A stretch of DNA of 64,000 nucleotides. Origin: Pseudomonas viridiflava. GTDB taxonomy: Bacteria > Pseudomonadota > Gammaproteobacteria > Pseudomonadales > Pseudomonadaceae. The stretch spans positions 620,001 through 684,000 of the forward strand of contig NZ_UPSE01000493.1 of assembly GCF_900573885.1 (NCBI RefSeq), given 5' to 3'. The notes beneath the pieces were generated by a model. That model had not been told where the DNA came from, did not search any database, and worked only from the letters and a program-made list of their open reading frames with translations. The position numbers and the translations under genes were made by a program. Numbering within the stretch: position 1 is the stretch's first letter; the number at the start of each line of letters is the position of its first letter. This document shows positions 59,726-64,000 of the stretch, piece by piece.

Positions 59726-60391
59726 TCATGGCTCTTGGTTGTGGCGGTTCACCCGCGCTTCCAGATGGTTCTGCAGCAACGCCAATGCGCTTGCCAGCAG
59801 CCAGTAAATCAATGCGGCGGCGAGGTACATGGTGAAAATTTCAAAGGTTCGCGCCGTGATCAACTGCGCCTGACGGAACAGCTCCGGCACCTGAATGGTG
59901 GCGGCGAGCGCGGTATCTTTAACCAGTGAAATAAAACTGTTGCCCAGAGGCGGCAGAGCCGTGCGTGCGGCTTGAGGAAGAATGGCGCGACGCAAGGTTT
60001 GTGCGCGAGTCATGCCGATGCTCGCGGCAGCTTCCCACTGGCCTTTGTCGATGGAACTGATGGCCGCGCGCAAAATTTCGCAAACGTAAGCGGCCATGTT
60101 CAACGAGAAACCCACCAGCGCAGCGGGCAGCGGATCCAGCTGGATACCCAGCTGCGGCAAGCCGTAATAGATCATAAATAGCTGCACCAGCAGCGGCGTG
60201 CCGCGGAAGAACGACACGTAGATGCGTGACGTCCAGCTCAGCAACCGCAACGCGGACAGCCGCATCAGCGCCAGGGCAAAGCCCAGCAGCAGGCCGAAGA
60301 ACATGCCGCCCAGGCTCAGCACGATGGTGTACATCGCGCCCTTGAGCAGGAAGGGCGCCGAATTCAGCGCTAGTTGTAGGCTTTGTTCCAT
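59726..60391 (-). CDS. tcyL: Cystine ABC transporter permease
   Basis: 221 residues, HisMQ-type permease with about five helices (FLLKGAMYTIVLSLGGMFFGLLLGFALALMRLS at the start; VSFFRGTPLLVQLFMIYYGLPQLG; EAAASIGMTRAQTLRRAILPQAART is the EAA loop contacting the ATPase). Between binding protein and ATPase genes of one operon. Confidence 0.93.
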   Translation of the reverse strand: MEQSLQLALNSAPFLLKGAMYTIVLSLGGMFFGLLLGFALALMRLSALRLLSWTSRIYVSFFRGTPLLVQLFMIYYGLPQLGIQLDPLPAALVGFSLNMAAYVCEILRAAISSIDKGQWEAAASIGMTRAQTLRRAILPQAARTALPPLGNSFISLVKDTALAATIQVPELFRQAQLITARTFEIFTMYLAAALIYWLLASALALLQNHLEARVNRHNQEP

Positions 60392-60404
60392 TATTTGGCT
60401 TCGA

Positions 60405-61205
60405 TCATTGAGTTACGTCGGCCTTGAACCACTTCACCGAAAGCTTCTGCAAGGTGCCATCAGCGCGAAGTTTGGCGATGGCCTTGTCGATGGCGGCGAG
60501 CAGTTGCGGGTTGCCTTTGCGCAAGGCAATGCCGGCTTCCTGCGGCGCGAACGGCTTGCCGGCCACTGCCAGGGTGTCGCCGGTTTTTTCGATCAGTTCG
60601 AAGGCTGCGAGGCGGTCGCCGAGAATCGCGTCGAGGCGGCCGACGCGTACGTCCTGGTTACGGCTTGCGTCGTCATCGTAGGTGCGGATATCGGCTTCTG
60701 GCACGTTCTCTTTCAGCCACTGCTCGTAGTTGGTGCCCAGAACCACCCCGACTTTTTTGCCGTTGAGATCGGTCGGTTTGGAGAAGTTGCCTTCCTGACC
60801 TTTGCGCGTCAGCACTTGAATGCCGGAGATGGTGTACGGGGCAGAGAAATCGTATTTCTTTTTACGCTCTTGCGAGATGGTCACCTGGTTGACCACGATG
60901 TCCAGACGCTTGGATTCCAGTGCGGCGAGAATACCGTCCCACTTGGTCGGCTGGAATTCGGCCTTCACTCCCAGTTCTTTAGCTACCGCTCCAGCGAACT
61001 CCACTTCGAAACCGGTCAGCTTGCCGCTTTCATCCTGGAAGTTGAAGGGCGGGTAGGTGCCTTCCAGACCGATCTGAATGGTGCCTTTTTTCTGGATGGT
61101 TTGAAGCAGGTCATCGGCAGCCTGGCTGGTGCCGATAAAGCTGGCGCCGAGCACAAGGCTCAAACCGCCGAGAATGAAAGTGCGGCGCAGTGCGGAAATC
61201 GTCAT
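60405..61205 (-). CDS. tcyJ: Cystine-binding periplasmic protein
   Basis: 266 residues with a signal peptide (LGGLSLVLGASFIGTSQAA). Solute-binding family 3: GTIQIGLEGTYPPFNFQDESGKLTGFEVEF at the mature start and DIVVNQVTISQERKKKYDFSAPY. Related to FliY/TcyJ. First gene of the tcyJLN operon, directly downstream of dcyD. Confidence 0.92.
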   Translation of the reverse strand: MTISALRRTFILGGLSLVLGASFIGTSQAADDLLQTIQKKGTIQIGLEGTYPPFNFQDESGKLTGFEVEFAGAVAKELGVKAEFQPTKWDGILAALESKRLDIVVNQVTISQERKKKYDFSAPYTISGIQVLTRKGQEGNFSKPTDLNGKKVGVVLGTNYEQWLKENVPEADIRTYDDDASRNQDVRVGRLDAILGDRLAAFELIEKTGDTLAVAGKPFAPQEAGIALRKGNPQLLAAIDKAIAKLRADGTLQKLSVKWFKADVTQ

Positions 61206-61340
61206 GGCAGTGTCCCTGTTAGCGGTGAGTAGCGTTAAGTGGGGATAACTATAGAGCGAAAAATACTATGCAATTAAATAATAAAAAAATAGATGTGGCG
61301 CACTTTTCAGAATAAGCGCAGCGGTTCGATTTGGCTTCTG

Positions 61341-62342
61341 TCAGGTCGCGCTTGTCGGTTGATAGGCGAACAGCGCGGGAGAACCGCCGGTGTGCAGAAA
61401 TAATAGAGGCCCGTCGCCCTCGAAACGTTGGGATGAAATTCCATCGAGCAGGCCGGCGAACGCCTTGCCGGTATAAACCGGGTCGAGCAATACACCTTCC
61501 AGGCTCGCTAACAGCTTGATCGCGGCCAGCGTGCCGGCATTGGCTTCACCGTAACGCGGGCCGAAATACTCATCCCATAGCTGCACCTTGAACTGCCGCG
61601 GTAGAGCCATTCCCAGCAGCTCGGCCGTGCGTTCCGCCAGGCTTTGTACCTTTGGCTGCTGCGTTTGCACCGGGCGCGAGACAGTAACGCCAATCACCGG
61701 CAGTGCCGGCCGCCGCTCGGCCAGCGCCAGTGCGAGGCCGCTGTGGGTGCCGGCGCTGCCGGAAGCCAGCACCACCGCCGCAAACGTCTGGCCGCTGGCC
61801 TCTATCTGATCAGCCAGTTCCAGACCTGCGCGCACATAACCCAAGGCGCCAAGGGCGTTGGAGCCGCCAATGGGAACCACGTAAGGCCGCTTGCCTTGCT
61901 GGCGCAAACGCTCGGCAGTTTGGTGCAGCAGTTCGTCGGCCGTATCGAGGTTAGCCACAAGCTCGACCTCGGCGCCGAACAGGTCCAGCAGCAAGCGGTT
62001 GCCGTTGCTCAGGTAGTTCTGGTCGGTCGTGCCGATAGGATTTTCCAGCAGCGCTACGCAGCCCAGGCCCAGACGCGCAGCGGCCGCGGCTGTCTGGCGA
62101 ACGTGATTGGACTGAATCGCCCCGGCCGTGACCAGCGTATCGGCACCAAGGTGCAGGGCATCGGCGAGCAGGTATTCGAGCTTGCGCACCTTATTGCCGC
62201 CGAGGGCGAATTGGGTGGTGTCGTCGCGCTTGATATACACCTGGCGCCCCACCTGAGCCGACAGACGCGGCAGATGTTCGAGCGGAGTGGGAGCTGTGAA
62301 AAGCGGCAAGCGTGCAACGGCTTCAAGGCGATGGCTGATCAT
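61341..62342 (-). CDS. dcyD: D-cysteine desulfhydrase (PLP-dependent)
   Basis: 333 residues, fold-type II PLP enzyme. Very like E. coli DcyD: APTPLEHLPRLSAQVGR, IKRDDTTQFALGGNKVRKLEYLLADAL (the Schiff-base Lys in GGNKVRK), AGAIQSNHVRQTAAAAA, and HTGGSPALFAY at the end. Breaks D-cysteine to pyruvate, ammonia and sulfide. Start chosen at 62342 (MISHRLEAVARLPLF) by family length; ATGs at 62357 and 62393 are in frame and none has a clear ribosome site. Confidence 0.93.
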   Translation of the reverse strand: MISHRLEAVARLPLFTAPTPLEHLPRLSAQVGRQVYIKRDDTTQFALGGNKVRKLEYLLADALHLGADTLVTAGAIQSNHVRQTAAAAARLGLGCVALLENPIGTTDQNYLSNGNRLLLDLFGAEVELVANLDTADELLHQTAERLRQQGKRPYVVPIGGSNALGALGYVRAGLELADQIEASGQTFAAVVLASGSAGTHSGLALALAERRPALPVIGVTVSRPVQTQQPKVQSLAERTAELLGMALPRQFKVQLWDEYFGPRYGEANAGTLAAIKLLASLEGVLLDPVYTGKAFAGLLDGISSQRFEGDGPLLFLHTGGSPALFAYQPTSAT

Positions 62343-62562
62343 AAAATTCGGCAGCATTGGGGTGGCGGGCAGCAGAGGACTATAGGCAGCCATCGGTCGC
62401 GCGACAACTGGAAAAGCTGCTGGTGCATGGTGGCTGTCTGCCGTCCACGCACAGCTTTAGCGCACCGCCGGCGACGCCTTCGTTTCAGTAAAAACCGCTT
62501 TGCTGGCGCTGCCGGGAATGCGGCTAGCAAATTTCCGTGATGGTTGTATGTCAGGGAAAACC

Positions 62563-62808
62563 ATGGCGACCGGGCGTAAGCGCAGTAGTTCCAAGGGTTC
62601 CAGCAAAGGCTGTAGGAAAACTACCGGTATTGATCACTCTTGTATCGTCAGAAGCGCCCTCAAAAAGGGCGCCAAGCAAGCGAGCGTCAAAACTTGTGCA
62701 CAATTGGGACGCGAGCCTTTTCATCCAGCGGAAAATCCTATAAGGGCGTTCAAGTTTTTTGCGTGGTCGATTAAGTCAATGAAAAATATAGCTTTTTTTG
62801 GCTGGTGA
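62563..62808 (+). CDS. Small basic hypothetical ORF
   Basis: 81 residues beginning MATGRKRSSSKGSSKGCRKTTG, rich in Lys, Arg and Ser, with AGGGA seven bases before the ATG. The second half has no such bias. It might be a real small protein, a frameshifted histone-like fragment, or chance. Outside it, 62343-62562 and 62809-63008 hold no gene. Confidence 0.3.
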   Translation: MATGRKRSSSKGSSKGCRKTTGIDHSCIVRSALKKGAKQASVKTCAQLGREPFHPAENPIRAFKFFAWSIKSMKNIAFFGW

Positions 62809-62869
62809 AAAAATCATCAATTCGACTTGGAGCCCCGTTTCATCGGCCTTCGCGGCGCTTGCGCCCAAG

Positions 62870-62904
62870 TTACCCACTGAGTTATCCACAGCTTCTGTGG
62901 ATTG
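62870..62904. promoter_or_regulatory. DnaA-box cluster
   Basis: A perfect DnaA box TTATCCACA at 62882-62890, a near match TTACCCACT at 62870-62878, and an inverted near match at 62896-62904. The stretch ATCCACAG-CTT-CTGTGGAT (62884-62902) is a perfect palindrome. It lies upstream of the Sel1 gene, with AT-rich DNA on the left. Confidence 0.6.
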
Positions 62905-63008
62905 TCCCAAGCGCTTGCTCTAGATCGCGGGTGTGCATTTTTTGCAAGACTTTACTGACATAAAAATCGGAGTAGAGTGGCCGCCCTCTATCGCCATTGC
63001 CCACCTTT

Positions 63009-63419
63009 ATGCCGCGCAATTCCACTAACGCCGTTCTCCAGACCCCACCGCGTTTTCCGCTGCGGGTTGCTTTATGGCTATTGGACAGCCCTCGCTTTGG
63101 TCGTCGCGTCGGCACCAAACAGTTCGCCGGCCGCCTGCTTAAACAACCGGCCCGTCAGGGGGTGGTGGTGGCGCAGACGCGCTTGGGTGAACTGCTCTGC
63201 CGCGACTGTGGCAATGCCCGCGACCGGCGCATCGGCTTTGAGCTGCTGCGCCAGGCCGGCCGCGCCCACGACCCGCGTGCACAGCTTGAGCTGGGCCGTC
63301 TTTATAGCCAGCCGCGTCATTTCGACCTGGCCGAAGCCAGGCATTGGCTGGAACTGGCCGCCGCCCATGGCTGCGAAGAAGCGGTCGAGCGTTTGCAGGC
63401 TTTGCCGCAAGCGCAATAA
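63009..63419 (+). CDS. Sel1-repeat protein
   Basis: 136 residues. C-terminal Sel1/TPR-like repeats: ELLRQAGRAHDPRAQLELGRLYSQPRHFDLAEARHWLELAAAHGCEEA. The N-terminus (MPRNSTNAVLQTPPRFPLRVALWLLDSPRFG) is basic with a short hydrophobic stretch. Role unknown, probably protein interaction. No clear ribosome site; start by family-like MPRNST. Confidence 0.8.
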   Translation: MPRNSTNAVLQTPPRFPLRVALWLLDSPRFGRRVGTKQFAGRLLKQPARQGVVVAQTRLGELLCRDCGNARDRRIGFELLRQAGRAHDPRAQLELGRLYSQPRHFDLAEARHWLELAAAHGCEEAVERLQALPQAQ

Positions 63420-63463
63420 AAGCTTCGCAAGCACGCTCCTTCCGGCGATTGCCAACCTCCCGT

Positions 63464-63485
63464 AGGAGCGAGCTTGCTCGCGAAG
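63464..63485. repeat. REP element
   Basis: CGTAGGAGCGAGCTTGCTCGCG, same family as at 32190-32212, between the Sel1 gene and rmuC. Confidence 0.8.
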
Positions 63486-63573
63486 CCGTGGAACATTCGC
63501 GCAGCCTAAAGCGTGCTGATCTGCCCCCTGGAACCCTGGTTATACTGCCCGCCATTCTCGCGCGGAGCCTTTC

Positions 63574-64000
63574 ATGCCTATCGATGTGCCCACTCTGTTA
63601 CTTGGTCTGGCTGCCGCCGCCGTGCCGTTGCTGGCGCTGCTCTGGCAGCAGCAACGGCGTCTCGCGCAGGCGCAGGCGCAGGTTGCGCTTCTTGATGAAC
63701 GCTTGAGCACTGCGCAACTGGCTGGGGATGGTCTGGCTGCGCAGCTGGATGGCTACCGCAGCGACATTGCCGAGCTGATCGAAACCAAAGCCGAACAACA
63801 GGCCGAACTGGCTGCATTGCGCCGTGAAACCGACTTGCTGCAGAGCGAACGAACCCGCGCCCGCGAAGCGGCGCAGGAGTGGCGCCAGGAACGCGAACAA
63901 AAGGAAGCCGAACTGCGTCAGCTGTCGGCCGATCGCGCCAGCCTCAGCGCGGAGTTGCGCGAGCAGCAGGAAAACCACCAGCAACGACTCAATGACCTTC
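63574..64000 (+). CDS. rmuC: DNA recombination protein RmuC, N-terminal part (cut by window end)
   Basis: 142 codons visible. An N-terminal membrane helix (VPTLLLGLAAAAVPLLALLWQ) followed by a long coiled coil (LRRETDLLQSERTRAREAAQEWRQ and on), the layout of RmuC, whose later domain is a PD-(D/E)XK-like nuclease outside this window. Limits inversions and DNA rearrangement in E. coli. GGAG lies before ATG 63574, and TATACT at about 63541 may be its -10. Confidence 0.85.
   Translation, partial: MPIDVPTLLLGLAAAAVPLLALLWQQQRRLAQAQAQVALLDERLSTAQLAGDGLAAQLDGYRSDIAELIETKAEQQAELAALRRETDLLQSERTRAREAAQEWRQEREQKEAELRQLSADRASLSAELREQQENHQQRLNDL

Overview
The window is a 64 kb stretch of core chromosome from a Pseudomonas species (Gammaproteobacteria). 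The evidence is GC-rich codon use, an OprD-family porin, a DUF3509-type pair, Pseudomonas-type REP elements, and a gene order that follows, from memory, the P. aeruginosa PAO1 block around PA0943-PA1013 (purN-purM to purC). It is not P. aeruginosa itself: the tRNA-Lys locus that in PAO1 is followed by a large insert including the pqs genes is directly followed here by nadA, and the PurC is of a different length class.

Layout. 1-3865 (minus): a DinG/XPD-like helicase, cut by the left edge, with a RecB/Cas4-like nuclease signature at its N-terminus, translationally coupled to a FAN1-type VRR-NUC nuclease. 4263-9881: DUF3108, purN and purM, an inserted chemoreceptor, and DUF2066. 9908-18844: an AI-2E-family permease, an orphan AT-richer membrane protein, hda, DUF2069-wrbA-arsC, a YihY-family protein and conserved hypotheticals. 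18875-24960: lipoprotein thioredoxin, acylphosphatase, SLT transglycosylase, lipoprotein, proS, hotdog protein and OprD porin. 25771-31278: HIT, slyX, a membrane/cold-shock fusion, a diguanylate cyclase, dps, FmdB and aspS. 31371-39949: yebC/pmpR, ruvCAB and the complete Tol-Pal cluster (ybgC-tolQRAB-pal-cpoB). 40068-42741: queE-queC, tRNA-Lys and nadA. 42832-49982: bepA-like protease, TusA-like, AI-2E permease, bcp, gcvR, dapA, bamC and purC. 50138-54870: tRNA-Ser, a truncated ABC permease, and an NAD salvage unit (nrtR divergent from pncA-pncB-nadE). 54919-64000: flavin monooxygenase, twin Cys-rich lipoproteins, DUF3509 pair, cold-shock protein, cystine transport (tcyJLN) with dcyD, Sel1 protein and the start of rmuC.

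Functional themes. There are three DNA-repair groups (nuclease-helicase pair, RuvABC, RmuC), a cell-envelope group (Tol-Pal, BamC, BepA, OprD), pyridine nucleotide synthesis at two sites (nadA; nrtR-pncA-pncB-nadE), purine synthesis (purN, purM, purC), queuosine precursor synthesis (queE, queC), and a sulfur amino acid unit (D-cysteine desulfhydrase with a cystine ABC importer).

Most of the window is ordinary housekeeping DNA. The least explained items are the nuclease-helicase/FAN1 pair, the orphan membrane gene at 11206-12246, the long-form PurC, the T-stem mismatch in tRNA-Lys, the ArgR-like boxes upstream of the porin, the twin lipoproteins, and the 31-bp tandem duplication after ruvB. 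No CRISPR array, transposase, integrase, rRNA or toxin-antitoxin pair was seen. All family assignments come from reading translated sequence and recalled motifs; no database search was run.
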